A stretch of DNA of 64,000 nucleotides from Treponema sp. (lineage in GTDB: Bacteria; Spirochaetota; Spirochaetia; Treponematales; Treponemataceae). This document shows, piece after piece, positions 28,252 through 36,333 of the stretch; the stretch's first letter is position 1; the number at the start of each line of letters is the position of its first letter. Location: contig JAFLSO010000006.1 of the NCBI GenBank assembly GCA_022510925.1, forward strand, positions 19,225 to 83,224, read 5' to 3'. Both the position numbers and the translations under genes were made by a program. The notes beneath the pieces were generated by a model, which ran no database searches, was not told the DNA's origin, and saw nothing but the letters and a program-made list of their open reading frames with translations.

Positions 28252-29913
28252 ATGGAAGATAAAGAGCTTAACGAGTATTCAGAGAAATTAAATTCCCTGC
28301 GGAAAGACGGCGTGAGCCTCATCTCAGCGCTCAGGCAGGAGAACGCCGCCGCAAAACGGAACAAGCTCATCTCTAAGGAAGAGCGCGTTAAACTGGTGGC
28401 GGAGAACAACGTCAGGCTCGCCCGGGCAAAGGAAGTGGCGGCCCAGAACAAAGCCGAAATCGCGGAGCTTTCCAAGAAAGCGGTCGCCAGGAACAACGCG
28501 CTCTCAAAGGCAGAGATTGCGAGGGTCAGCGCGGAGCAGGACCAAATCATAGAGAGGCTAAAGGCCGAGTACAAGGAGAAAGTGGCCAAAATAGACGCGG
28601 ACACGCTTGCGCGCAAAAAGGAGATAGTCGCCTCGTATCAGGGAAAGACATCCCAGAAAGACAACGCGGACTGCAAGGAAGATTTGCGCGTGGCCGAGTA
28701 CGAGCACAAGTCCGCCCTGTTCGACGCCAAGAGCAAATTCACATCCGCCGTGGATTCCGCCAAAGCCATTAAAAACCAGGCCTACGTGGACTACGTTCAG
28801 AAAAACCGCGCTCTCAGAAACGGCCAGACAAACTTCAAGGAAGATTTTGTCCTTTCAGTGCAGAATTACATCAACAAATTCAAGATGTCAAAATTCCTGC
28901 TTGATAACGGCCTGTATCTTGCAATCATAGTTTTCTTCATCGTGTGCATCATTCTTGCGCCGCTGTCGGGGAACGGGAACCTTCTGTCGCTTCCGAACAT
29001 ATTCACTATACTGGAGCAGTCGTCCGTGAGAATGTTCTATGCGCTGGGCGTGGCGGGCCTTATCCTGCTCGCCGGCACGGATTTGAGCGTGGGAAGAATG
29101 GTGGCGCTGGGCGCGGTAATCACGGGGCTTATACTGCATCCGGGTCAGAACATAGTGACTTTCTTCGGGCTCGGTCCGTGGGATTTCTCCGCCCTTCCCA
29201 CGGCGCTCCGTCTGATTATGGCGCTGGGGCTCTCCATCGTTCTCTGCGTGATTTTCTCCGCGTTCGCCGGTGTGTTCAGCGCAAGGCTTAAAATCCATCC
29301 GTTCATCTCTACCCTGGCAACGCAGCTTATAATCTACGGGCTTCTTTTCTTCGGAACAAGCGGAACTCCGGTAGGCTCAATCGATGCGGGCATAAAGGAC
29401 ATGCTCGGCGGAAGATGGGTCCTGGGAACTCTGGGCGGGGACCTGATAACTTTCCCCAAACTGATTATTCCGGCCGTCGTAGCGATTTTCGTGGCGTGGT
29501 TCATCTGGAACAAAACCACTTTCGGAAAAAACATGTATGCCGTGGGCGGAAACTCTGAGGCGGCGAGCGTGTCTGGCATCAGCGTGTTCTGGGTCACCAT
29601 GGGCGTGTTCATCATGGCGGGTGTGTTCTACGGATGCGGCGCGTTCCTGGAGGCGTTCAAAGCCAACGCCAGCGCGGGCACAGGACAGGGCTACGAGCTT
29701 GACGCCATAGCGGCATGCGTTGTGGGCGGAATATCATTCAACGGCGGAATAGGAAAAATCAGCGGAGCCGTAATCGGCGTGATTATATTCACCAGCCTTA
29801 CTTACTGCCTTACGTTCCTGGGAATAGACACGAACCTGCAGTTTGTGTTCAAGGGCCTTATCATCATAGCGGCGGTGGCGCTGGACAGCGTAAAATACCT
29901 TAAGCGGAAATAA
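28252..29913 (+). CDS. mglC: Galactose ABC permease with long coiled-coil N-terminus
   Basis: A 553-residue permease; usual MglC proteins have about 330-340 residues. Residues 1 to about 210 are a highly charged helical, coiled-coil-like region rich in Lys, Glu and Ala (ARAKEVAAQNKAEIAELSKK). The membrane domain follows from about 215, with around eight to ten segments and family motifs (GTDLSVGRMVALGAVITG, GGISFNGGIGKISGAVIGV). The extension should be cytoplasmic. AGGAGG precedes the ATG, and there is no sign of a fused gene or an internal start with a ribosome site. Confidence 0.93.
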   Translation: MEDKELNEYSEKLNSLRKDGVSLISALRQENAAAKRNKLISKEERVKLVAENNVRLARAKEVAAQNKAEIAELSKKAVARNNALSKAEIARVSAEQDQIIERLKAEYKEKVAKIDADTLARKKEIVASYQGKTSQKDNADCKEDLRVAEYEHKSALFDAKSKFTSAVDSAKAIKNQAYVDYVQKNRALRNGQTNFKEDFVLSVQNYINKFKMSKFLLDNGLYLAIIVFFIVCIILAPLSGNGNLLSLPNIFTILEQSSVRMFYALGVAGLILLAGTDLSVGRMVALGAVITGLILHPGQNIVTFFGLGPWDFSALPTALRLIMALGLSIVLCVIFSAFAGVFSARLKIHPFISTLATQLIIYGLLFFGTSGTPVGSIDAGIKDMLGGRWVLGTLGGDLITFPKLIIPAVVAIFVAWFIWNKTTFGKNMYAVGGNSEAASVSGISVFWVTMGVFIMAGVFYGCGAFLEAFKANASAGTGQGYELDAIAACVVGGISFNGGIGKISGAVIGVIIFTSLTYCLTFLGIDTNLQFVFKGLIIIAAVALDSVKYLKRK

Positions 29914-29933
29914 ATTCGGCCCGGATTTAACAT

Positions 29934-29965
29934 AAGCCCTCCGTGCTGGCGCGGGGGGCTTTTTT
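29934..29965 (+). terminator. Terminator after mglC
   Basis: A 9-bp GC-rich stem with one G-U pair (29935-29943 with 29952-29960) followed by six T. It ends the mglBAC operon. Confidence 0.85.
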
Positions 29966-30029
29966 ATGCGCGCAGAAATAATCCGCGGCCCTGTGCCATC
30001 CTGTGGCTTTTAATGCCCGGGGATACTAC

Positions 30030-30058
30030 TTGAAAAAACACACAAAAAATTTTACACT
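30030..30058 (+). promoter_or_regulatory. Promoter giving a near-leaderless mRNA (179-aa gene)
   Basis: TTGAAA (30030-30035), 17-nt spacer, TACACT (30053-30058), then 9 nt to the ATG at 30068. No Shine-Dalgarno. Confidence 0.55.
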
Positions 30059-30067
30059 TCCCATAAT

Positions 30068-30607
30068 ATGAGAGGCGATTTAATCGAACAGTTCCTGGAC
30101 GCTGAGTCTATTACTTCCATGGATAATCTGGTCGCGGCGAATGAAGAGACTGCCGCGCTTGACTGCGCCAAAAACATCGCGCGCCAGCTGGGTGCGGAGG
30201 AGCCTTACACAAAAATCGCTGACCGCTCATCAGACGGAGAGAAGAAGCTTATCTCCAGCTTTCACAAGAATCTGGTCCTTCTTATACAGAAGACATGGGT
30301 GGAGAAATCTGACGAGGAGCTTAAGGCGCAGGTGCTGTATCATCTGGAGGAATTCTGCAAGCTTATGAACGCACAGAGCTACACCGCCAGCTACGCTCCG
30401 TTCTTCAGCATAGTGGACGACGTAGTTTACCTGATGTTCGGAAGCCAGTCAAAAAGCAAAGATTTCAGCGAGTACGCGCTGCGCATAGACCCCGAGTTCG
30501 GGATTTTCTGGTGGTACCTGCAGAGCCTTCCCCGCGATGCCCGCTGGTCAGAATCAAAGAGCCGGCTTGTGATTCTTCTGGGCATGTATTTTCTGGCGAA
30601 CTACTAG
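30068..30607 (+). CDS. Hypothetical protein, 179 aa
   Basis: A soluble, mostly helical acidic protein. No signal peptide or membrane segment. The C-terminal part is rich in aromatics (FGIFWWYLQSLPRDARW). It has its own promoter with almost no leader, and a stretch of 46 nt to proA, which again has its own promoter. I recognise no family; it may be spirochaete-specific. Confidence 0.75.
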   Translation: MRGDLIEQFLDAESITSMDNLVAANEETAALDCAKNIARQLGAEEPYTKIADRSSDGEKKLISSFHKNLVLLIQKTWVEKSDEELKAQVLYHLEEFCKLMNAQSYTASYAPFFSIVDDVVYLMFGSQSKSKDFSEYALRIDPEFGIFWWYLQSLPRDARWSESKSRLVILLGMYFLANY

Positions 30608-30619
30608 CTTTCAATTCAC

Positions 30620-30648
30620 TTCACAAACGCCTTTTAAAACGATAGAAT
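30620..30648 (+). promoter_or_regulatory. Promoter giving a probable leaderless proABC mRNA
   Basis: TTCACA (30620-30625), 17-nt spacer, TAGAAT (30643-30648), then 6 nt to the proA ATG. No Shine-Dalgarno. Confidence 0.6.
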
Positions 30649-30654
30649 ACCCTC

Positions 30655-31941
30655 ATGGAATTAGAAACTTTTTATGCGGATTTGCGCCAGGGTGCCGCAG
30701 AGCTGGCGCTGCATACTGCCAGCCAGAAAAATCACGCGCTGGGCTGCGTCTCCGAATCTCTTAAAAATAACAGGGAGCAGATTCTTTCCGCGAACAAACG
30801 CGACGTGGAGAAAGCGCGCGCCGGAGGAATGTCAGAGTCCTTAGTGGAGCGGCTTGCCCTGGACGAAAAAAAATTCAATTCTATTCTGCAAGGCATAGAC
30901 GTAATCATACAGCAGAGAGACCCCATAGGAGAGCAGATCGCAGGATGGAGCGCGCCTAACGGAATGCAGATTCGGCAGGTGCGTGTGCCGCTCGGCGTGG
31001 CGGCAATCATCTACGAGAGCCGTCCCAATGTAACGGTGGACGCATTCGCGCTTGCGTACAAAAGCGGAAACTCCATACTTCTGCGCGGCTCATCCAGCGC
31101 ACTGGAGTCCAACAAAGCCCTGGTGGAGGCCATACTGCAAGGGCTCAGGCAGGCGGGCGGCTCGGGCGTAACAAAGGCAATCAGGCTCTGCACGTCTGGC
31201 ACGCACGAGGAAGTGAACCGGATTCTTACCGCCACAGGAGACATAGACGTGGTGCTTCCGCGCGGAGGAGCCAATCTTATAAACACTGTGGTGCAGAACG
31301 CGCGAGTTCCCGTAATACAGACAGGAGCCGGAGTGTGCCATCTGTACGTGGATGAGAGCGCGGACGAGCAGATGGCGGTGAGCATAGCATACAACGCCAA
31401 AACCCAGCGCCCCGGCGCGTGCAACGCGATAGAGACAATACTGGTGAGCAAAAAATCCGCCGGGAATTTCCTGCCCCTGCTCGCAGAAAAATTCGGGGAG
31501 GAGGTAAGGATTCACGCGGACGACTTCTGCCACGCTGTCTTGGAGAGGGCTTTTAAAGAAAGCGGAATCCTGAACCAAAAGCCTCAGATTCTGACGCTCG
31601 CCAAAGAGGAAGATTTTGGTTTTGAATTCCTGGACAAAGAGGTCGCCATAAAAGCGGTGGACACTCTGGACGAGGCCATAGACTTCATAAACACGCACAA
31701 CACCAGGCACAGCGACGCAATCATCACAAACGACAGGGCCCATGCCAGGGAATTCCAGAGCCGCGTGGATGCCGCCTGCGTCTACGTAAACGCCAGCACG
31801 CGCTTCACAGACGGCGGGGAATTCGGCTTCGGCGCAGAGCTTGGAATCAGCACTCAGAAACTCCACGCCCGCGGTCCCATGGGGATAACGGCGCTGACCA
31901 CAACAAAGTTTTTGATAGACGGAGACGGACAGACAAGATGA
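30655..31941 (+). CDS. proA: Gamma-glutamyl phosphate reductase
   Basis: A 428-residue NADPH-dependent aldehyde-dehydrogenase-fold enzyme, the second step of proline synthesis. The catalytic cysteine is in QRPGACNAIETIL, and YESRPNVTVDAF and GGEFGFGAELGIST are family motifs. Length is normal. It is first in a tight proA-proB-proC operon (4-nt overlaps). No ribosome site is seen before its ATG. Confidence 0.97.
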   Translation: MELETFYADLRQGAAELALHTASQKNHALGCVSESLKNNREQILSANKRDVEKARAGGMSESLVERLALDEKKFNSILQGIDVIIQQRDPIGEQIAGWSAPNGMQIRQVRVPLGVAAIIYESRPNVTVDAFALAYKSGNSILLRGSSSALESNKALVEAILQGLRQAGGSGVTKAIRLCTSGTHEEVNRILTATGDIDVVLPRGGANLINTVVQNARVPVIQTGAGVCHLYVDESADEQMAVSIAYNAKTQRPGACNAIETILVSKKSAGNFLPLLAEKFGEEVRIHADDFCHAVLERAFKESGILNQKPQILTLAKEEDFGFEFLDKEVAIKAVDTLDEAIDFINTHNTRHSDAIITNDRAHAREFQSRVDAACVYVNASTRFTDGGEFGFGAELGISTQKLHARGPMGITALTTTKFLIDGDGQTR

Positions 31942-32747
31942 GCATTCAGGAGACAATACAGAACGCAAAAAAGATTGTAATAAAATTCGGCAGCAACTCG
32001 CTCGCAAAACCGGACGGAACCATAAACGCGGATTTCATGAGGACGCTCGCGTCCAGCTGCGCCGCCCTTATGAAAAGCGGGAAACAGGTAATCATCGTCT
32101 CCTCCGGCGCGCAAGTGGCAGGGCTTTCCAGCATAAACGGATGGGCCCACAAAAAAGAGCAGCTTTACCGCCAGGCATTATGCGCCATAGGCCAGGTGGA
32201 GCTCATGGACAAATGGCGGGAGGCCTTCCGGGCGCAGGACCTTCATGTGGCGCAGCTCCTGTTCATTAAAGAGGATTTTGAGGATTATCAGCACACGCTT
32301 AACATGAGGAACACGCTTTTCACCCTTGTGGACGAGGGTGTGATTCCCATCATAAATGAGAACGACTCCGTTTCGTTTGAGGAAAACAGCATAGGAGACA
32401 ACGACAATCTCTCCGCGCTCACCGCAATTCTATGGAGCGCGGATTTACTGATTTTATTCAGCGACATAGACGGCGTTTACACGGACAATCCAAAGACAAA
32501 CGAGAACGCCAGGCTCATAGAGGAGGTCACGGACATCTCCGCGCTAAAGGAGCAGATAAAAATCGGCGGCGCCAACAGTTTCGGCACCGGCGGAATAAAG
32601 ACCAAGATTCAGGCGGCGGAGAAAGTCACGGCGCACGGCATACCCATGCTGCTAGCGAACAGCAAGCGCGACAAACCGCTCGCATCCCTTATGAACGGAA
32701 CCGCAAAAGGCACCCTTTTTATAGAGAATTCAGGAGGAATAAAATGA
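31938..32747 (+). CDS. proB: Glutamate 5-kinase (no PUA domain)
   Basis: A 269-residue kinase phosphorylating glutamate, the first step of proline synthesis. It has the amino-acid-kinase fold only: KFGSNSLAKPDG, VSSGAQVAG, NENDSVSFEE, GTGGIKTKI. The C-terminal PUA domain of the E. coli enzyme is missing, as in many bacteria, so proline feedback may differ. The start overlaps proA by 4 nt. Confidence 0.96.
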   Translation: MSIQETIQNAKKIVIKFGSNSLAKPDGTINADFMRTLASSCAALMKSGKQVIIVSSGAQVAGLSSINGWAHKKEQLYRQALCAIGQVELMDKWREAFRAQDLHVAQLLFIKEDFEDYQHTLNMRNTLFTLVDEGVIPIINENDSVSFEENSIGDNDNLSALTAILWSADLLILFSDIDGVYTDNPKTNENARLIEEVTDISALKEQIKIGGANSFGTGGIKTKIQAAEKVTAHGIPMLLANSKRDKPLASLMNGTAKGTLFIENSGGIK

Positions 32748-33559
32748 ACGCGCAGAACGCAAAAGTAGGCTGCATAGGAAGCGGAGTCATGGGCGGCGCG
32801 CTCATGGAGGCCATGGCAAAGAAGTACGACAAAAAAAATTTTTTCGTTACGGACGTGGACTTTAAAAAGGCGGAGGACTTTGCAGAGAAAATAGGAGGCA
32901 CCGCCGTAAAAACGAATTCCGAGCTTGCCTCCAAAGCGGACGTCCTGTTCCTGGCAGTGAAGCCCGCGTACATAGAGAGCGTCCTTAAAGAGATAAAATC
33001 CTCAGTTAAAGAGAATGCCGTGATAGTCTCCATAGCGGCTGGCGTTAAAACAGAGACGCTGCTCTCCGCTCTGGGAAATGACGGCGCGCATATAGTCCGC
33101 GTTATGCCCAACCTGCCCGCTACCGTGGGAGAGGCCATGATAGCGCTCACGGCGTCAGGGCGCACCACGGACGAAGAGACTGCGCTTGTAAAGGAGCTGC
33201 TTGAGAGCGCGGGCCGCGCGGAGATAGTCCCCGAAAAACTTATGGACGCAGTTACCGCGGTAAGCGGCTCTGGGCCTGCCTATGCGTTCCTGTTCATAGA
33301 GGCGCTCTCAGATGCGGCCGTGCGGTTCGGAATGCCACGCCAGCAGGCGTACATTTATGCCGCGCAGACCCTGAAAGGAGCCGCCTCTCTTTTCCTGCAG
33401 GACGGGCGCTCAGTAAGCGAGCTGAAAGACGCGGTCTGCTCGCCGGCGGGAACCACCATAGAGGGCGTCATCGCCCTTGAGGAGAGCGGCTTCCGCAGCG
33501 CAGTGATAAAAGCAGCCACGGCCGCATACGAAAAAAGCATGGAGCTGGGGAAAAAATAG
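32744..33559 (+). CDS. proC: Pyrroline-5-carboxylate reductase
   Basis: A 271-residue enzyme for the last step of proline synthesis. Rossmann motif GCIGSGVMGGALMEAM at the N-terminus, then VSGSGPAYAFLFIEAL and SPAGTTIEGV in the C-terminal dimer domain. Its ATG overlaps the proB stop (ATGA) and AGGAGG lies before it. The longer open frame upstream runs out of phase through proB and is not used. Confidence 0.97.
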   Translation: MNAQNAKVGCIGSGVMGGALMEAMAKKYDKKNFFVTDVDFKKAEDFAEKIGGTAVKTNSELASKADVLFLAVKPAYIESVLKEIKSSVKENAVIVSIAAGVKTETLLSALGNDGAHIVRVMPNLPATVGEAMIALTASGRTTDEETALVKELLESAGRAEIVPEKLMDAVTAVSGSGPAYAFLFIEALSDAAVRFGMPRQQAYIYAAQTLKGAASLFLQDGRSVSELKDAVCSPAGTTIEGVIALEESGFRSAVIKAATAAYEKSMELGKK

Positions 33560-33600
33560 ACACGCAGGAATTAAACGCACGCTTAAAATGAGCCGCGCCG

Positions 33601-34035
33601 TTAGTCCGGGGACTTACCTATCTGGTCCTGCGGATTAAAGCTCTGCGGTAAAATCTCCGCCAGCGTAAAAACCTTATAGTCCGAGACGGACTTAGCGAGT
33701 ATTATTTTAAAATCATCCCCGCAGAATTCCCGCATGACCTGCCGGCACACACCGCATGGGGCACAGTAACCGTCCGTTCTCCCGTGCGGGCCGCCCACCA
33801 CCGCCACAGCCACAAAGTCCTTCTCGCCCTCGCTGACGGCCTTAAAAAAAGCGGTCCTCTCCGCGCAGTTCGTGGGAGAAAACGCGGCGTTCTCTATGTT
33901 GCAGCCGGTGTACACTTTCCCGTCAGAGCAGAGAAGCGCGGCCCCCACAAAATAATTTGAATACGGCGCATAGGAGAACCTGAGCATGCCAAGCGCTTTC
34001 TCTATCAAAGATTTTTCGTATTCAGACCGCTCCAT
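33601..34035 (-). CDS. cdd: Cytidine deaminase
   Basis: A 144-residue tetrameric-type cytidine/deoxycytidine deaminase of pyrimidine salvage. Zinc ligands and catalytic Glu are in NCAERTA and PCGVCRQ; CNIENAAF is the substrate-binding motif. ATG at 34035 has a GGGG-type site upstream; GTG two codons earlier is possible. It begins 16 nt after the CE2-like esterase stop, so the two form an operon. Confidence 0.95.
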   Translation of the reverse strand: MERSEYEKSLIEKALGMLRFSYAPYSNYFVGAALLCSDGKVYTGCNIENAAFSPTNCAERTAFFKAVSEGEKDFVAVAVVGGPHGRTDGYCAPCGVCRQVMREFCGDDFKIILAKSVSDYKVFTLAEILPQSFNPQDQIGKSPD

Positions 34036-34051
34036 TTTCACCCCGCACTGC

Positions 34052-35131
34052 CTAAGATATCTTAAGGACCTGTGTCTTTATGAACGACGCAAGCTCGCCC
34101 GCGCACCGCGCATGGGTCAGCGCGGAAGGATGGTTTCCTATGGCGGCCCCCTCGCTCTCCGGGACAGGATTAAAATGATATGTATATATCTTACGGTCCT
34201 TGGAGTCCTTCATGTAAAAGTTCACGGCATTCACCACCTCATCAAAAAGGCTGTCGCCCTCCTGCATTATGCCCAGACAGCATACTATGTGCGCGTTAGG
34301 ATTCTTCTCGCGCACTGAGCCGATGAATCCCAGATACGCCTCATAGAATTCATGCGTAAGACTGCTCTGGTCCCGCGTGTAGGAGAAATCATTTGTGCCC
34401 AGGTTTATGACCACTATGTCTGAGTTAGCGGCATTGAAATTCCACGGCTTCCCCTTAAGTATCTTGGAGTTGTCGCAGAACGCCACCTGCTCATAAACTT
34501 TAGGCAGTATGCGGACCTCATCCTTAGCTCCGCTCTCCGTCCAGCCGGAGACCACGCCGTAGCTGGAATAGCAGACAAAGCTTGCGTCCGCATTAAGCTG
34601 CTTGGCGCACAGCCACGCATAGCTCTTGCACACATTCTCGGTAAGCGTGGAGAAAGGCTCGTCCGCGGACTTGGCCTCCACCCCGTAACCGCAGGTAATG
34701 CTGTCTCCTATGAACTCTATGGAAAGATCCTGACGGACCTCAGGAGTCACAAACGAGCCGTCGTCAGTGATAATGTTCTTTATTCCCAGAAAAGAGCGCC
34801 TGGACTCCGAAAGCTTTATGACCGACACCTTAGCCTGCCGCACAAATTTCTCGCCGAAAACTATAATGCGCTGCTCACGGCTTTTCATCAGACCGCTGGC
34901 AATCACCTTGCCATCCAGAAGGACAGCGTAGCGGGCACGGCTCTCCTCTCCCTTAACCTGCTCATCAGGAACAGCAGTCTCATCGCCCGCCAGAGTGATT
35001 GCGACCGCCTTTGCCACGGTATTAAACTGAATGCCGCTGCCTGAATGAGTGAGCCACAGAATATTGCCGGCAGAGACCGCGCGCCCCAAGATTTTTACAG
35101 TATACGAATTAACAGGAAATCCTTTTGCCAT
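34052..35131 (-). CDS. SGNH hydrolase, CE2-like carbohydrate esterase
   Basis: A 359-residue enzyme with an N-terminal beta-sandwich (about residues 1-125) and a C-terminal SGNH domain, the layout of carbohydrate esterase family 2 (acetyl esterases). Catalytic elements: Ser in IEFIGDSITCGYG, GTND in LGTNDFSYT, and Asp/His replaced or placed near NHPSALTH. No signal peptide is visible, so it should act on imported acetylated sugars in the cytoplasm. AAGGA lies 11 nt before the ATG. Confidence 0.88.
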   Translation of the reverse strand: MAKGFPVNSYTVKILGRAVSAGNILWLTHSGSGIQFNTVAKAVAITLAGDETAVPDEQVKGEESRARYAVLLDGKVIASGLMKSREQRIIVFGEKFVRQAKVSVIKLSESRRSFLGIKNIITDDGSFVTPEVRQDLSIEFIGDSITCGYGVEAKSADEPFSTLTENVCKSYAWLCAKQLNADASFVCYSSYGVVSGWTESGAKDEVRILPKVYEQVAFCDNSKILKGKPWNFNAANSDIVVINLGTNDFSYTRDQSSLTHEFYEAYLGFIGSVREKNPNAHIVCCLGIMQEGDSLFDEVVNAVNFYMKDSKDRKIYTYHFNPVPESEGAAIGNHPSALTHARCAGELASFIKTQVLKIS

Positions 35132-35206
35132 ATTGCGTTGTCCTTAAAATATTTTCGCATGAAACCGTGTTTTTGGCAAGTGAGAGGGAAAGCTGACTTC
35201 CGGGCA

Positions 35207-35259
35207 TAAAAACGCCGCCCCCGTTCGCAGAGAAAAATCTCACTGCTCGGGGGCGGCGT
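35207..35259 (-). terminator. Terminator of the 305-aa lipoprotein gene
   Basis: A perfect 12-bp GC-rich stem (35212-35223 with 35248-35259) with an inner GAGA/TCTC pair in its loop, followed on the minus strand by a T-run. Confidence 0.88.
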
Positions 35260-35284
35260 CTTCCCTGCCGCGGGAACCCTTACG

Positions 35285-36202
35285 TTACGGGCGCAGCGCG
35301 GCGTTCTTTATAGCCTCACGCACAAGGTCCTCCGTGTAAAGGGCGTAGAACTCCTCGCCGTTGTACCTGCCGCGGGAAATGGGCACGCTCTCCTGCCCCA
35401 CGGCCACACCCACATAACGCTTGTCGTCCCTGCTGATGACGGAGCCGTTCAGGTACTCTTTCTGGGGAAGGTTCCTTCCGTTCCTGTCCGATATGTACAC
35501 TGTCACGGTGACGGAGGGATAAAGGTATCCGCTCTCGCTCTGCGACTTGCTCTCACCGCTAATCCTGTTCATAACGCCCAGGGCCTTGTCCAGCTTGGAC
35601 TCTTTCTCATCCAGATAGTAGCCGAACTCCACGTCCACAGTGGCGAAGCCCTTGGCACCGTGGGCCTTCTCCAGCGCGCTCTTTGCGGCCTCAACGTCTT
35701 TTGCGCCGTTAAGGTTCCTGAACCCGCCCACAGACTTTATGTAGTCGCTCTCCTGGCCCTTTATGGAGGCGTAGGCGCGCGTTCCCGTCACATCCTCGGC
35801 CGTAAGCAGGTTAAGCACCTCGGGGAATTCCGCAAGCCCCTCCATCACAACCTGCTGCACGTGGAAATCGCTCACAAGCGCATCGGTCTTAAGGAACGGG
35901 AACGCCGACTCCTCGGCCTTGCTGACCGCGGCGGACGCGAGCGAGCCGGCAAGCTTTCCCAGAAGACCGCCGCCCACCGCGCTGCTTGCGGCAGAGCCCG
36001 CGCTACTTGAGGAGGACATGTCCCTGTAATAAAAGAACTTAAGCTCGCCGTTCACGGTGAACTTTATCACCGCCATGGGGTCGCAGTCCTCCGGCGTTAC
36101 AGGCGGCACGCGCGCGCTCTCTTTCTTGGAGGACGCGCACGAGACAGTGAGCAGAAGGGATGCCGCAAGCGCGGCACATGAAAGCACTCTGATGAATTTC
36201 AT
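35285..36202 (-). CDS. Lipoprotein of unknown function
   Basis: A 305-residue lipoprotein with a clear signal peptide and lipobox LTVSC (C22). A Ser/Ala/Gly-rich stretch (about residues 62-85) looks like a flexible linker. The C-terminal region contains a repeated-looking beta pattern (YLYPSVTVTVYISDRNGR, KRYVGVAVGQESVPISRG). AAGGAG precedes the ATG. Its 28-nt leader is nearly the same as that of the LRR lipoprotein upstream. A G9 tract lies between the two genes. Confidence 0.85.
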   Translation of the reverse strand: MKFIRVLSCAALAASLLLTVSCASSKKESARVPPVTPEDCDPMAVIKFTVNGELKFFYYRDMSSSSSAGSAASSAVGGGLLGKLAGSLASAAVSKAEESAFPFLKTDALVSDFHVQQVVMEGLAEFPEVLNLLTAEDVTGTRAYASIKGQESDYIKSVGGFRNLNGAKDVEAAKSALEKAHGAKGFATVDVEFGYYLDEKESKLDKALGVMNRISGESKSQSESGYLYPSVTVTVYISDRNGRNLPQKEYLNGSVISRDDKRYVGVAVGQESVPISRGRYNGEEFYALYTEDLVREAIKNAALRP

Positions 36203-36211
36203 AAAAATTAC

Positions 36212-36239
36212 TCCTTTGCGTTTTACGTCCGCCGACGGT
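36212..36239 (-). repeat. Shared leader repeat, copy 1
   Basis: This 28-nt leader segment matches 38024-38052 at 26 of 29 positions and contains the AAGGA ribosome site in both. It marks two lipoprotein genes as a related pair. Confidence 0.7.
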
Positions 36240-36277
36240 TGATTTTTTCGCATTCCCTCGATGTTTCCCCAGCACGG

Positions 36278-36297
36278 CTTAGGGCTGCCGCCCTAAG
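36278..36297. repeat. Perfect hairpin between lipoprotein genes
   Basis: 8-bp stem (36278-36285 with 36290-36297), 4-nt loop. It lies after the LRR gene stop and beside the G9 tract. It may act as a terminator on the minus strand, though no T-run follows. Confidence 0.5.
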
Positions 36298-36306
36298 AAC
36301 CCGCAC

Positions 36307-36315
36307 GGGGGGGGG
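36307..36315. repeat. G9 homopolymer tract
   Basis: Nine consecutive G, followed by ATATAGT. Such tracts slip easily during replication. The nearest gene starts are the 305-aa lipoprotein (about 105 nt away, minus strand). Confidence 0.8.
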
Positions 36316-36333
36316 ATATAGTCCTTTCGCTTA

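Noticed and set aside
31090-32007. A 305-codon leftward frame
   Set aside because: It is antisense to proA and proB.
36294-36321. Promoter on the plus strand using the G9 tract at 36307 as spacer
   Set aside because: TATAGT follows the tract, but no acceptable -35 lies 16-18 nt upstream, and it would only read antisense into the LRR gene.
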